A stretch of 64,000 nucleotides of DNA from Penicillium oxalicum (taxonomy: Eukaryota; Ascomycota; Eurotiomycetes; Eurotiales; Aspergillaceae): assembly GCF_001723175.1 (NCBI RefSeq), contig NC_064652.1:3534001-3598000 (forward strand), in the 5' to 3' direction. Each line of letters starts with the position of its first letter. Position 1 is the first letter of the stretch. A program made the translations under genes and the position numbers. Shown piece by piece: positions 43,470 through 55,833 of the stretch. The notes below the pieces were generated by a model, which ran no database searches, was not told the origin of the DNA, and was given only the letters and a program-made list of their open reading frames with translations.

Positions 43470-45870
43470 TTATAAGCCAGCTTTGATGCGTTGTGCCTCA
43501 GTGAAATAGCGCACGGAGTGGACGCGCTCAGCATGACTTTTAAGTCCTTGGTGTCCGCGTAAGGGGATTTTGCAAATTTTATCTGGACACGGTATAAGAT
43601 CGTCCCATTTTAATCCGCGGAGGTGTTTCTCGAAGTGTTCTCTGGCTTTCCGAGGGGACGCAAAATAGCACTGGTAGTGGGGCTCGAAGACGCAGAAAAG
43701 GCAGTGTCGATTTGTTAGAGAGATTGGACGGTCGCGAGGCCCTGGTGATGCAGAGTCTTCTTCAGGCTGAGAAAAAGTTCGAGCCGACAAGTTTGGCTCG
43801 ATTTGGGCTGCACACTCCTTGTTTATTCTAGTAACAATGCTTTCTGATGGTACCTTCTCGACTCGGCCAAGCTCGATCAATGCATTGATAAGAAGGATGC
43901 GTTGTGCCAGTTCGTCTTCCTCGGAAAGATTCTGTAAAGGCAATCGCATCAACTCTGCCACATCTTGGCGCTCCTTGAGGACATGAACAATGTTCTTTGG
44001 TTCATATGATTTCTGGTCCATATCCAAGAGCGAAGGATCGAGTTGTTTATTGACTTCCAGGGTGTCAATGGTGGCAAAAAATTCATTTCGAGCGCTATTA
44101 AATGTGGCCTCCTTCAGTTGTTTCTTAGCAGCCCTTAATGCAGCTTCTGCCTTGCTTTTAAGCTCTCCGATTTTGGTACCCGCGGCATTTTTCATGGATC
44201 CGTACAGCTCTCTGGCTTCCACGGCAAGGGAGTCACGCATTTGTTGTAGGCGGGATATCTCGGGGTGATTTGACAGCGACGTCCTCGCGGCCTCGGACAA
44301 ATCATCGTATTTAGAAGGGGCCCGAGGATCAATGTAGCGGCTCTGGTGACTAAGAATATTCATCAATGCATCTTCCGAAGGTATTCCAAGGAATGCGGCT
44401 TGGACGTGGCTCTGGACACGTTGGTTCATGTATTTTTGAAATGTGCTGGCGTAGACGTGACCCATCACCTGCTGGAGCAAAGGAAGGGATGCGGTCTCTA
44501 AAAATCGTTGAGTCAGTTCTCAAAAATATCGCATATAAGGCACCGGGACTTACTGTCGACAGCTTCGCCTGTACCCCGCCGTAGATCGTAGGGTTTCATA
44601 GCGCGAATCATCCCAACAGCTAGGCTCAGCCGCTGAAGAAAGTAAAGGTAGGTATGATACTTGAGAGGTTTCATGTCGTGAGTACCCATACCGGAAGAGG
44701 TCGAAACAGGTTGGCGACAGATGGGCACGTTGTGTTTCTCTGGTTTGAAATCCAATTTCAGAGAACGGCGTGGTGGGGATACGCGGGTCCTGAAAATATC
44801 TTCCACAGAGCAAACGTTACTTCTGAATGCCCCGTCCATAATCGCCATTGCAAGTACCAGAATTACGATGTCGAAGATAGGCTGCTTCACTTCTGACATC
44901 AAAAAGATTTTTCTTTGCGTTCTGGTCAGTTTCGCGCATCGCAAGTCAAGCCACATGGGTTACTCACCTTTTTGGCCTGCTATAATGGCCCTTGGTATGC
45001 TTCAAATCGACTTCCATTACAAGGTGATCACGGAGTCCACCAGGATTTGGTAGCAGAACCAGGTTAATCTGGCCATAACAGAGAGTCTTGAGATCCTCGT
45101 CCCTAAGATCCCAATCCTCTTCATGATCCTCTTCACCTTCGTCAGTAATGCTAAAGAAGTGCCGGACATTAGTTCGCTCGTTTTTTTCGACATAGACTAG
45201 TGCCCCTGGCCGGCTTCCGGTATAAGCTGAAACCAACAGAAGGAAAGCAAGCTGGATGATTTGCCGACCATCGGGATATGGTGTTGTATCTTTCGTCCAG
45301 TGATGATGTAGCACAATATATAGATCATCGACGTTCATGACAGGTTTTTCTCCAACTGACATGTCAAGATTATATCGTGGAGCCAGAGTCTCTTTCATAT
45401 ACTACCGATCTTATATCAGAATCCAAATATTAAGGGAGTAAGATCTTACCCACGTCATTGATATCTTGGCAACTCTTCGCATGGAGACTACGTCCAACAG
45501 CCTTGCGATAGAGCTGACACCATAACCTCCAGTTTTCGTGCAGACTGCTGAACTTCTTGATCTCAGAATTATCGAGTATCCACTCCAGAAATACCATCAC
45601 ATCTCCTTTCTGCACCCTAACGAGGAACTGAAGAGGATCTTCCCCTAAGTAGACACAGTGTCTGACTTGATTAGCTAAAATGAAAACCAACACCGGAAGG
45701 AGGTGGTACCTGGTCCATCTTCTTTTTATGAAGTCAATGTTGTTTTTAGTGGAAACAGCATGCCGTTTTTGAATGATGCCTTTCTCCAATTGTCGGCGAC
45801 GTCGTCGATAATGCTCAGGGCTAAACACCAGCTTCTTCTTTTTCGAAGTGCAGATGCTAAAAACAGTCAT
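43470..45870 (-). CDS. DUF3435 tyrosine recombinase, Starship-captain-like
   Basis: Five exons join without frame error: 45710-45870, 45454-45661, 44968-45401, 44554-44912 and 43470-44497, giving 729 residues. The introns are 48, 52, 55, 56 bp. The N-terminal SAM-like part (residues 30-125, with EIKKFSSLHENWRLW) precedes the catalytic domain. That domain has Arg187 in SAYTGSRPGALVYV, Arg in PYDLRRGTGEAVD (about 379-380), His401 in QVMGHVYASTF, and a Tyr in FQKYMNQR (410). A helical region and a Cys/His zinc-like tail follow (RHCLFCVFEPHYQCYF, then HFEKHL and SHAERVH, about 650-715). DUF3435 proteins are site-specific recombinases, and the captains that move Starship elements belong to this family. 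The gene reads leftward into the repeat-rich block. Where relatives often have two adjacent tyrosines, this one has Tyr-Met. A non-captain family member is possible. Confidence 0.88.
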
Positions 45871-46044
45871 AATCTCAGGTATCGATAATCTCAGCTGAGA
45901 CTATGGAAAAGTGGATGGTGATGGGAATTGTTGGCGGCCGTAAAAGAGAAGATCACAAAAGTAGGAATGCATAAAGCGTCTCTAAATTATTTATACCAAC
46001 AAAGCCTAGGGATGGACGGAGGGAGAAGATTTTTTAAATATCAT

Positions 46045-46500
46045 TCAGAACGACCACTTAAAGATAGAATCTAGGATGACCTGGTTGACACCACGCCCCA
46101 GGGGCTTGCTGTCAGCCTCGGCGCTTTTGTTTGATTTCTTGGTCTAGGAGTTGAGGTAGTTGTCGCCCCACGGACGGTCGAGCATCTTCTTGCAGTCAAC
46201 ACCGAGGTTCTTGGAGTACTTGATGGCAAACTGGCGGACAGTGAAGCACCAGCCATAGAGACCGGAACCAAGTTGATGGTACATAGTCGGAGTAGACCTA
46301 GGCATCACCGAGAGCTCTGTCAAAGTAGGTGGAGATGATGACTTTGACCGAACAGGCAAAGGCCTGGTACAGATCCTCCCAGGAGGCCTGGGGCTCGAGC
46401 AGGGATGGCCGACGATGTTGATGCAAAGAGAACGGGCTTGATACACTCGGAGGGTGGCCGTGTGCATCTTGCAAAACGCCCTTTCTCCGTTGGCGAGGAC
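46045..46500 (-). pseudogene. Fragment of elongation factor 2 (GTPase region)
   Basis: Minus-strand pieces match translation elongation factor 2 in order. First is [20 protein letters not shown] with [14 protein letters not shown] (about 46300-46400). Then, in another frame, comes [20 protein letters not shown] continuing to [15 protein letters not shown] (46144-46262). After a TAG comes SAEADSKPLGRGVNQVILDS (about 46070-46130). The nucleotide trace continues upstream to about 46500 (gtatcaagcccgttctctt). Frameshifts and stops show it is dead. Only about 150 codons of the roughly 840-codon gene are present. It lies 0.2 kb upstream of the recombinase start codon. Confidence 0.85.
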
Positions 46501-46594
46501 CGGCTACAAGCGGATATAGAATTGGACAGGCTCGTGCGTTACCCTGACCGCCTGCCGTGGGCATAGTGAGTGAAGAAGTGATCTTAGCACTAAG

Positions 46595-46730
46595 AACTCG
46601 GGAGCACTCGGGGAGCACTCGGGGGGGGGGGATGGGGGGGCGTTCAGGAGAACTCAAGAGGCACTCAGGAGCGCTCGGGGAGCACTCGGGGGGCACTCGG
46701 GGGGCACTCGGGGGGCGCTCAGAGAGTATT
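46595..46730. repeat. G-rich gcactcgggg tandem repeat
   Basis: About ten irregular copies of a 10-14-bp unit (gagcactcgggg / gggcactcgggg) include runs of 10 and 7 G. The strand asymmetry and G runs could form G-quadruplexes. It is non-coding. Confidence 0.85.
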
Positions 46731-48363
46731 CAGGGAACACATAACAAATTAGCAATCAATTCTATCACGTGACCCTTTAATGACTAAGATTCCGGTAAAA
46801 AGAACGCTTAAACTGGCGTCAAAAGTAGCCGTTTCCGGTGACAAATTTACCGTCACCTAGCGTTGGGGCGTAATATAAAGTTTAGTTCACCATGTTACTC
46901 GATGCTGAGCTTGATCACGGCTTGGTGTCAATAAAGTACAGAAGCAGGGTTTTTACTAAGGAAGTGGCAGCCAACACCGGATACTAACCTACATCATAGG
47001 GTCAATGCCAACGATTGGTACCAGTTCAAAATCTCAATTGTTCGAAATTACATCGTCTTCAACTAAATCGGGCTAATACAATATCTCGGCAGCCGCATCT
47101 ATCTATGGAGCTTCCGGTAGATCATTTTCGAGATTTCTTGCCAAGATTCACTTTCAGGCAATACTTCGTGCATCGTCATGAGACATTTGGTCTCTTGTCG
47201 GTACCATGAAATTGTCTCTTTCGATCGATTGATTCTTGATTGGCATGGAATATCCCATTATTCAAAGTGCAGACCTCGAAAACTTTGAATGTGTTGCTAG
47301 GCCTTCCATTGAACTAGTATATTGCGTTCAAGTTGACCATATTGACCTTTCATCTTTGAGAAATCTCCAAATTTAAAAGCCTTTCTGGATACTGCTCATT
47401 CCGTCATATACTACAGGTCAGGTTTAGCCAAAATTTGTTTTCTAGAATAATCAACCTATTGACTTAAGATACCATATCAGAAGTAGCAATTCTCGACATA
47501 CCTCTTTCAAAGGCAGTATTAGCTGTCTTGGCTTAACTCTGCCACCCGCAGGTTCAATTTATAGTCACGTCATGAGGATATTATTGCTCAACATGGTTCC
47601 CAGCTCAAGTGCGTTGGCTTCTCTATCCCGAGCGGTGAGCAACATACTCGATCGGCTACTCAGCCACGAAGGAGCATCCGATGACCGCCTTGCACTGGTC
47701 TTGATTTCGAATCTAGGGCAACTCTTATCCGGATTCTAGGCATTGCGATCTGGATCAGGGCTTGTGCGAAATTTTAATGGGGCTTTATCTTGGTGCGATT
47801 TGAGGTCAAACTGAAGGTGGCAGATCGTTCAATAATCCGGTGATCGATATTATGATTTACTTCCTTGCGTCACAGAGATCTGCTGAATGGTGGGGTGAAC
47901 CTAGACACTGGATGGAAAAGGATAGCGCCTAGATACCAGTCTTTTCAGATCGTGAGTTACCACTGAAAGATCTTCCATTATTCAGGTCTTCTCAAACCCG
48001 CCGACGCACCAAAATGAGCTGGTGGATCTGCATGTAAACTTTCAATCATCATCTGTGCAGCTGCCCGAACATCTCCGAAAGTTTCCATTTGAAAATAATA
48101 CCATCTATTTTATGTGAATTCAAATAAAATCATTAAATTTAAAAGAGAATTGACCCGATGGGATGAGGCCTAAAGAGGCGATAAGTTCATTTATTCACAG
48201 CTTTGCGGTCAACAGCTGTTGATTAAATACGCCTCAAGAGCACACCCAACCCCGAGTTTACCTAAACCCAAGACCTCTCAGATATCCGTCGCTATCTTCT
48301 AGATCAATCTGACTCACTTATTGTGGCTTCTCTGGTCGAATTTGTCTTCCTTCTTCACTTAAA
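46731..48363. other. Intergenic stretch upstream of the P450 gene
   Basis: Mostly A/T-rich with no complete gene. Around 47580-47740 a frame reads SSALASLSRAVSNILDRLLS and DRLALVLISNLGQLLSGF before a stop. It looks helical and could be the tail of a lost regulator gene, but nothing upstream supports it. Confidence 0.4.
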
Positions 48364-50199
48364 ATGATTCTACTTCTAGTAAGTAATGGGGAATATTGGA
48401 TTACATACAGAGTTTTGCCCTAATTCCCGCAGATTTCTGCTATCTGTGCCAGCTGGATCGCGGTCAGGATACTCTCAGATCCCCTGAAACAGATCGCTGC
48501 GGCTCCAGGATCTAGGATCTTCCCGGTAGGACTGCTATTTTGATGAAAGCTTGAAAGAGTGCCTATCTCACACTACTAGCTCTGGATATTATCTACCCTC
48601 TCCGGAAGACAGTGGCATCTAAGTCTCAATCAACTACATCGCCAAAAAGGTACTGTAATCAATTTTTGAGTGTAAAGACTTCAGGCTAATCATGACTTCT
48701 AGGGGATATCGTTCGAATCGGCCCCAAAGAAATCTCATTCTGTACATCCACTGCATACCACTCGATTTATGACCAACCGGAAGAGAAGTTTCCAAGTACG
48801 GGATCTTACGGCGCTCAAGCAATTTTTCTCTTCCTAGGGAGAGCAAATATATTTACCGTCAATGATGAGGCCGCGCACTGCAAGCTGAGGAAAAATGTTC
48901 AGTCGGCTCTAGCAAGAGTTCGGCCGCAGGAAGACGAAATCAACATTCGATACCTTGAGCAAGTGGAAGCAAAGATCGAGGAAGCCTGCGACAGTGGAGA
49001 GACTATCAATCTGACGACAATGTTGAGCGAAATGACTTGGGAAATTGTCGGTGGACGGTACTTCGTCGGACCCATTGGACTTGACGCTAAAAGTAGGTAA
49101 ATGACACAAAAAGTTCCATTATAAGCGCTGATAAAAAACAACAGGAAAAATCGACTATTACAAGGTTTTTGGCTCCTGGCTGGGACCTTGCCTCGAACTT
49201 GTGCTCATGGGACTTAATACTCCCTTTTTGAATGTTATCGTTGGTACTGTCATCAGGGCGTTTGCCAAATTGACCTTTCTCGTCAATGCAGATGGTCTGA
49301 ACCCTGATGAAGCTATCCGTCGGTAAGTGGTTCATAAATGACGACTTGCATTCGCTGACGAGAGAATATGCAGATTTATCGTCACTCAGGACAATACTCA
49401 AGACACGGTTGCAAACTACGCTACGGGTAACATCCCTGGAAACAGAAGTTGCCAGGATCTCTCCAAAAACGAGTTGCTGATCAACATGGTGACTCTAGTG
49501 TAAGAGAACCGGTAGCTGTCTTACCAAATTCTAGAACTGACAATACTCGTCCAGTTTTGCAAATTACCTAACACTATCTGAGTTCCTTCCTTCCTGCTTC
49601 AGCCTCATGTTACGTGCAAACGGACAGCAGGAGCTTCTCCAGAAAGAGCTCGACTCAAATTTCACTGATCCCGAAGCAATGAGCGAGAATAGGTTGAAAC
49701 AGCTTTCATTTTTGAACGCTTGTATTAGAGAGGCTCTTCGAATGGCTCCAACCATCAACACGCGCTTTTTATCACGCACCTCACCTGGGACGGAGATTGA
49801 CGGCACGTACATTCCGAAGGGGGTAAGTCATTCACAGAACCTTCCATGCTTATTTAAGCACGCGGAATTGACGAGAAATAGGTGAAAATATCCGTCGATA
49901 CGTATTCGATGCAGCGCAATCCTGATTATTGGAAGAGCCCAGACAACTTTTACCCACAGCGCTGGTGTGACCCGGACAGTACCGATAACCACGAGGCTTG
50001 GCGACCCTTCTCTAGCGGTAGACATGTCTGTCCTGGCGCTGACTATGCGAACCGTGTTTCGCAGCTGGTCATTGCGAGACTCATTTACAAGTATTCTTTC
50101 AAATTGGCAGATCCCAATTTCCAATTCGAGGAGCGAGCGCTGTCGGGGATGCTGTGGTCTTATCCAAAGGCCACAGTCTATGTTAAGAGACGACATTAA
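48364..50199 (+). CDS. Cytochrome P450 monooxygenase
   Basis: Eight exons join in frame: 48364-48378, 48433-48525, 48580-48649, 48703-49092, 49145-49322, 49374-49499, 49555-49822 and 49882-50199, giving 485 residues. All introns are GT-AG and 51-59 bp long. The N-terminus is a hydrophobic membrane anchor (MILLLISAICASWIAVRIL). The ExxR motif is EALR (350-353), the PERF-like motif is FYPQRW, and the heme loop is FSSGRHVCPG with Cys at about 430. The I-helix, normally A-G-x-D/E-T-T, reads FANYLTLSEF (292-301) and lacks the acid. ER-bound heme oxygenase; the substrate is presumably the product of the adjacent NRPS. The same strand and 1.8-kb distance support co-regulation. Confidence 0.9.
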
Positions 50200-51990
50200 G
50201 TCAGAATTTACCTCGCTTGTGGTGGCTGATTCATGACCACGTCATCAAGGACCCCCAAGAACCGAGGAGTATTCGGCATTGACTTTCATTGTCAATATGT
50301 TCATGTTAGGCTACGTGAAATCTACTGAGAACCCTATAAATTCATCTAAATCTTTTCGAGAAACGACTTTTTCATGAGTGGTCAGTCCCTGACATTAAAA
50401 TATCTTCATTGTGCTTGCCTTTTCTCGTTCAAAGACGATATTTACGTTCTGGGTCGTTGAAACATGCAGCTAGGCGTGGGGGAAGAGGAGCCCCAATGAG
50501 TCCGCCATCAATTGGTCAAACTGGCACTCACATGGATCGCTTAGTAGCGAGATATGCCCGAAACATCCTTTTAGAGGACAAGGTGCATAGGCAGTAGCTA
50601 CATTGACGCACTAGAGAGCGAGCCTGAAGACTCCAGAACTTCCAGACCACTAGCAATGAGATCATGGGTAGATCTAGAAGCATTATGCAAAATAAACAAT
50701 TGACATTGGTTCAAGTCGAAACTTAGCGTGGAGCTTAGAGCACCTCGGTTTTTTGAAGAACCCTTGCTGTTCAGGCATTCTTTTCAGCTTTTGGAGTGCT
50801 TTAACTTTCCTTGGCTACGTGTGTATCCTGGAATCATTGCATGATTACACAAAGTCGGACCCCTTACATGGCTTGTCCTCGAGGTTGATTTTGGAAGATC
50901 GAGTCAAGTTCAAGTGCCGCCGAAATCCGATTAAGCTTATTTGTATCAGTGCAAAAATTTTGATTTAATTAAATGCTCACCTGCAGGCAGAAAATGGGGA
51001 CTATTCACCCGATTGGCTCCGAGTTCAGGCAGGCACATACATCGGTGTTGCTCGGGGTGGGGCAGCATATCGGGCAGGATGTGAAGGCGTATTTCTGGCG
51101 GACCTCCGATAATGATATTGATAGAACCATATTTTACCCAATTTTCAAACCTGGAAAAGATACGTCAAAGGACTGCTTGGCAATAAGGCTCCGCAGAAGA
51201 TCGAATGCTCGGTGAGAACCCTCCAGCAGATGCATTGTAAGCCAGCTATACAAAATGTGAGAAGCCAGATATCGGAAGAAGACCCACATACAAACGCAAC
51301 TGTAGGCTGCGTATCGCCCCCATAAAGAATTTCGCGCCAACAACCCATGCACTGGGTGCCCATGAAGGAAAAGACCCATAGGTCTAAATCAGAGTGACTC
51401 TGAACAAAACAAGACGTGGAATTGCATCAAACGGTGCGCCGTACTTGCTATTTCAGACTTGGAAGTTCACCTGAGTGTGGAATATATGACGGCTTCAAAC
51501 TTTAAAAATGGTCACGCCCTTGATCTCGATGGGTCTTTTTGTTTTCCTTTATTGCTTTCTTTTCTATTTTTTTCCAACTATAGTAATTCAAGCCCTGCGC
51601 GTGATCTCGATGTCATTGCTCATCGGCTGACCTAGAGAGAACTTGATTGGTACGATTGTAGGCGATAATCGTCAAAAATAAACGCCACGAAGCACAATCT
51701 TAGCGCTTCAATGACGATATTCTCAGCGTGGTGCACCCACATGGAAAGCCTGGAAAAATTTAAAGTACTACTGCCATACACCGCCATTTTTTCGGCAGTC
51801 TGGCACCTTCTACGGTTACATTTCAATCCCTAGACCAAATTCAGCTTGTAAAACAAAGCTTCAGAAATCACACCCTTCGAAATCACGGGGCCATTACAAG
51901 GTCATTGGATTCAGCTTTGAGAATCTAGTCTATAATTGTTGTTCCCGTACCCAATTTTCCCCCAGCACACAAAAGGTCAACTCATCCGAA
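50200..51990. other. Intergenic stretch between P450 and NRPS
   Basis: No convincing gene. Small frames at 50973-51215 (80 codons) and its antisense lack domains. The last 200 bp form the NRPS promoter; a pyrimidine-rich stretch near 51530-51580 precedes it. Confidence 0.45.
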
Positions 51991-54900
51991 ATGGACGTCA
52001 GCAACGTTGATCAAGCCTCAAGCCACCTGTTACAGACCGGCTTCCACCAGTTTCCATGGACGGAAAGTGGCAACCATGAATTATCTCCCGGTTGTGGCAA
52101 ATGGCTGAGCGAGACCTTGGAACTTCGAGTTCCCGACGGCCTCTTGTGTAAGAAAGATATCCGCACAACGGCCTGCACAGCCTGGGCTATTGTGTTGGCA
52201 CAATACACAAATGAGACCGATGCACTTTTTGGGGTACTTTCCCACAAAAAGGGTGGACGTCGGCTCATGGAAGCTATCGCAGTCGACTTTGAGAATACGA
52301 CAACAGTGATTGCACTATCTGAGCATATTGAAAAACAACTCAATAACGGAGTCAAAAGTTCTACTGTTCATTGTCATGACGGCACAAATCTACGTAGCTA
52401 TGTTGGATTTGATTCCGATCTTGGCGCTAATCATGTCGATTCATCACCACCAGAGAGAAGCGCTTTGATTTTATGGGTTACTTTCAAGGGACAGCTCATG
52501 TCTCTGCGATCTGAATTCGACTCGAAAGTCGTCAGTCAAGCAGAAAGCAAACTCATAATGGGTCATTTCTCGCAGGTCGGTTGAGGCTGTGCATGTGTCG
52601 GCAGAGAAGAGCTAATTTTCATCTAGGCGATCAACCACGTCTTTACTTGTGACACAGTGGCCACATCCATTAATGATCTCAACCTGCTCACCCGTGACGA
52701 TCATGCCAAACTTGAAGAGTGGAATTCTTGTACTATCGAGCCAGTGAATGATCTTCTCCACAGCTTGTTTCGAAAAGCATCTCAACGGTATGCTCATAAT
52801 TCAGCACTCATTCACTGTGCCCAGGTCATTACATATCAAGAGCTTGATGTCGCGTCCGACCACCTGGCTTGTCAGATCATGAAGGCTGACAGCTCACTCG
52901 GTGGACATGTCCCAATTTGCTTCGAGAAATCCTCCAATATGGTCATTGCAATGCTCGCTGTCCTCAAAGCAAGCAAAAGCTTCGTACCAATTAGTCCGAT
53001 GTGGTCAAAAGAACACAAAGACCATGTCTTATCTGCTCTGCAAGCAAAGGTCATACTCGTTTCGGAAGCTGTTCATGATGACCGCCTGATCGATTTGATT
53101 GTACCAGAGCTTGTGGTGAGGTCGGTATCCATGGAAGCAAACGAGATGAACCACACCACTCATGTAGAGAATCAGACGGATTCTTCATGGCCTGCATACG
53201 TGATTTTCACCTCGGGCAGTACTGGCACTCCTAAGGGAGTTGTGATCGAACATCGCAATGTATGCACGGCCATGATTGAATTGGGAAACAAGCTCGGTCT
53301 GCAGCAAGAGACAAGAATGTTCCAGTACTCCTCTTTCACCTTTGACGTGTCTGTTTTGGAGATTTTTGGGACCCTCCTAGTCGGAGGATGCGTTTGCATT
53401 CCTTCGGAGACAGAACGACTGAACAATGTTCCCAAGGCGATCGAGGATATGAACGTCAACACAACCATTTTCGTTCCGAGCGTCTTGAAGATACTTCGCC
53501 CTGAACAGGTACCGACAGTGAGGAAACTGGTTGTTGGAGGAGAAAAGCTCACGCGGGCATTGGTTGACATATGGGCAGAGAAGCTGCAACTCATCAACGC
53601 GTATGGTCCCACAGAGACATGTGTTTGTTCAGTTATGAACTTGCATGTTTCCCGCGCGGCATTTGGTGACAACATTGGAAAAGCAGTTGCCTGTCGTGTT
53701 TGGGTTGCTTCGCCCAGAAACGAGTGCCGGCTGGCGCCCGTTGGCGCCGTTGGAGAACTTTGGATCGAGGGTCCCACTGTCTCACGAGGGTATCTCAATA
53801 ACGAAATGGCGACAGAGTCCAGTTTCAGGCCTACTCTACCATGGAGTGACCGCGACAGTACTGAAAGGGCATATAGAACTGGGGATTTGGTGCGATATCT
53901 TCCTGATGGAAAACTTCTATTTCTCGGGCGGAAGGACCACCAAGTGAAGTTGAACGGCCGCCGAATTGACCTAGAGGAGGTCGAAGGCATCATCAGTGAG
54001 TCTCCTCTCATCACTGAAGCGGCTGTGCTACTTTCGCATATCGATGACTTGGCTATTCTCGCTGGCTTTTTGGTATCCAAGGGAACGTCGGAAAATTGTG
54101 AAGATTTTTGTCGTCGCATCACGGCATCGAACCATGAATTTGTCGCTTTGTTTGACGACCTTTCGGAAAGGTTGCCCGATTATATGATTCCTGAATATCT
54201 GATATCAGTCAATTCAATCCCGAAAATGAATTCTGGAAAAGCGGATCACCATCGCTTGTTGGCTTTCCTCAAGCAAATTCGCCTTGATCAGTATCATCCG
54301 GGCAATGGGGATAAAAACCTGGCAGAACAAAGTCCCAAAGACAGCTACGAGTTGATGAAAGCACTTTGGGCAAAATCCCTGGACGTTGACCCGTCTTCCA
54401 TTTCTGTCAGCGATCGATTCCTGCATTTAGGAGGAAATTCAATAAAAGCGATGAAGCTTGTATCTGCAGCCCGTGATAGTGGCATTTCGCTTGCTGTGGA
54501 AAAGATCCTCGGAAATTGCACTATTGGGGAACTGACTAGTACGGCTGACAAGCACCAGGTGATTTCGAAGGGTGTGAAAACAAAGTTTCAAGGGCAATCG
54601 TCATCCCCAAAGATCTATAAGCCCACCTGGATTCAATTGGTCTCCCTGACCGCTATCAAAGCATTCCCAGAAGGAAATTACACACGGACTATCATTGAGC
54701 TGAGTGGTAGCCTGGACCTACTCCGTCTCAACCAGGCATGCCAGTCCTTAGTTCAGGACAACGAGATCCTACGAACTCAGTACACACTTCGGAACGGCGC
54801 GATAGAAGCGATCGTCCTCGATAAGGTCGAAGTGCCGCTGCTACGCTTTAATTCTCGATCGGAGGCTTTGGAGTATTGGGAGTCAGGTCCCTCGTCGTGT

Positions 54901-55833
54901 TTTGATCGACAACTGGTGGATTTTTCTTATGTTGTGCTAGATGAGAACTGCACACACCTTGCAATCGGCTTACAGCACGCCCAGTATGACGCATGGACAC
55001 TGCCTCTGCTTCTTGGTCAACTGCAACGCATGTATCAGAGTAGCCCTGTGAGTCCTGGGCCGCCTTTCTCGGCATATGCGGCGACATTGCCTCGTGAAAC
55101 AAATTCAGAAGCGGAGCTTTTCTGGAAGAATCAGCTGTCTGGTGTGCCTATGACCCTTCTCAGTACCAAGATTTCTGAAAGCGATGAGCCAGACGGACAC
55201 TTTCAAAAAACTCTCAAAGTTCCACCATCTCACTTCACATTCGCTACGACAGTGTATGCCGCATGGGCTCTAGTTCTGTCACGCCAAGCTAACACCCAAC
55301 AAGTCGTATTCGGTGGAGCTGTCAGTGGCAGAAACATCAAAATGGAGGGCATTCTTGAGGTTGTGGGGCCATGTATCAACATGATTCCTTTCACTACCAA
55401 GGTCTCCAGATGCGCGACATATCTTGAAGTCTTAAAAACCGTCCGAGATTCCATGGTGGCAACGGTTCCGTATGAAGCCATGCCAATGCCAGATATCATT
55501 ACCCGTTGCACAAACTGGGACCCTTCCGCCATCTTCGGATCCATCGTTCAACATCTTGATGTTAGCTTTGATTTCACTCATCTCACTGGAACAGAATCCG
55601 ATGTCGAGTTGGATTGGAAGTTCTTAGAGGCCAAAAAACAGGTCGGATGCTGCCGGGCTACAGACATATATGTTTTCTCGACCCCATCACGCAAGGACTA
55701 CGTGGATCTGCAACTGAAATTCAATCCGTCACGCATTTCACCCAGTCTAGCCGAGAGCTTGTTTGAGCAACTTTGCGAGCATATTCTGGTCGCGTCCCAG
55801 CACCCAGAAGCAAAGGTTTTGAATTTCCTTTGA
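51991..55833 (+). CDS. Single-module nonribosomal peptide synthetase (partial C-A-T-C)
   Basis: Two exons (51991-52575 and 52627-55833) with a 51-bp intron give 1263 residues. Residues 1-200 resemble only the C-terminal part of a condensation domain, without an HHxxxDG site. The adenylation domain (about 225-735) has FTSGSTGTPKG (389-399), NAYGPTE (519-525), YRTGD (611-615) and GKADHHRL with the catalytic Lys. The thiolation domain has LGGNSIK with the pantetheine Ser at about 800. The C-terminal condensation domain (about 860-1263) carries QHAQYDAW, keeping the second His and Asp of HHxxxDG but with Ala for Gly. There is no thioesterase or reductase; the last C domain may release or condense the product. 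It activates one acid as an AMP ester and loads it as a thioester in the cytosol. Substrate not assigned. Confidence 0.93.

Noticed and set aside
47580..47740. Tail of a pathway-specific regulator next to the P450
   Set aside because: A 45-residue helical frame ending in a stop, with no DNA-binding part upstream; not enough to call a gene.
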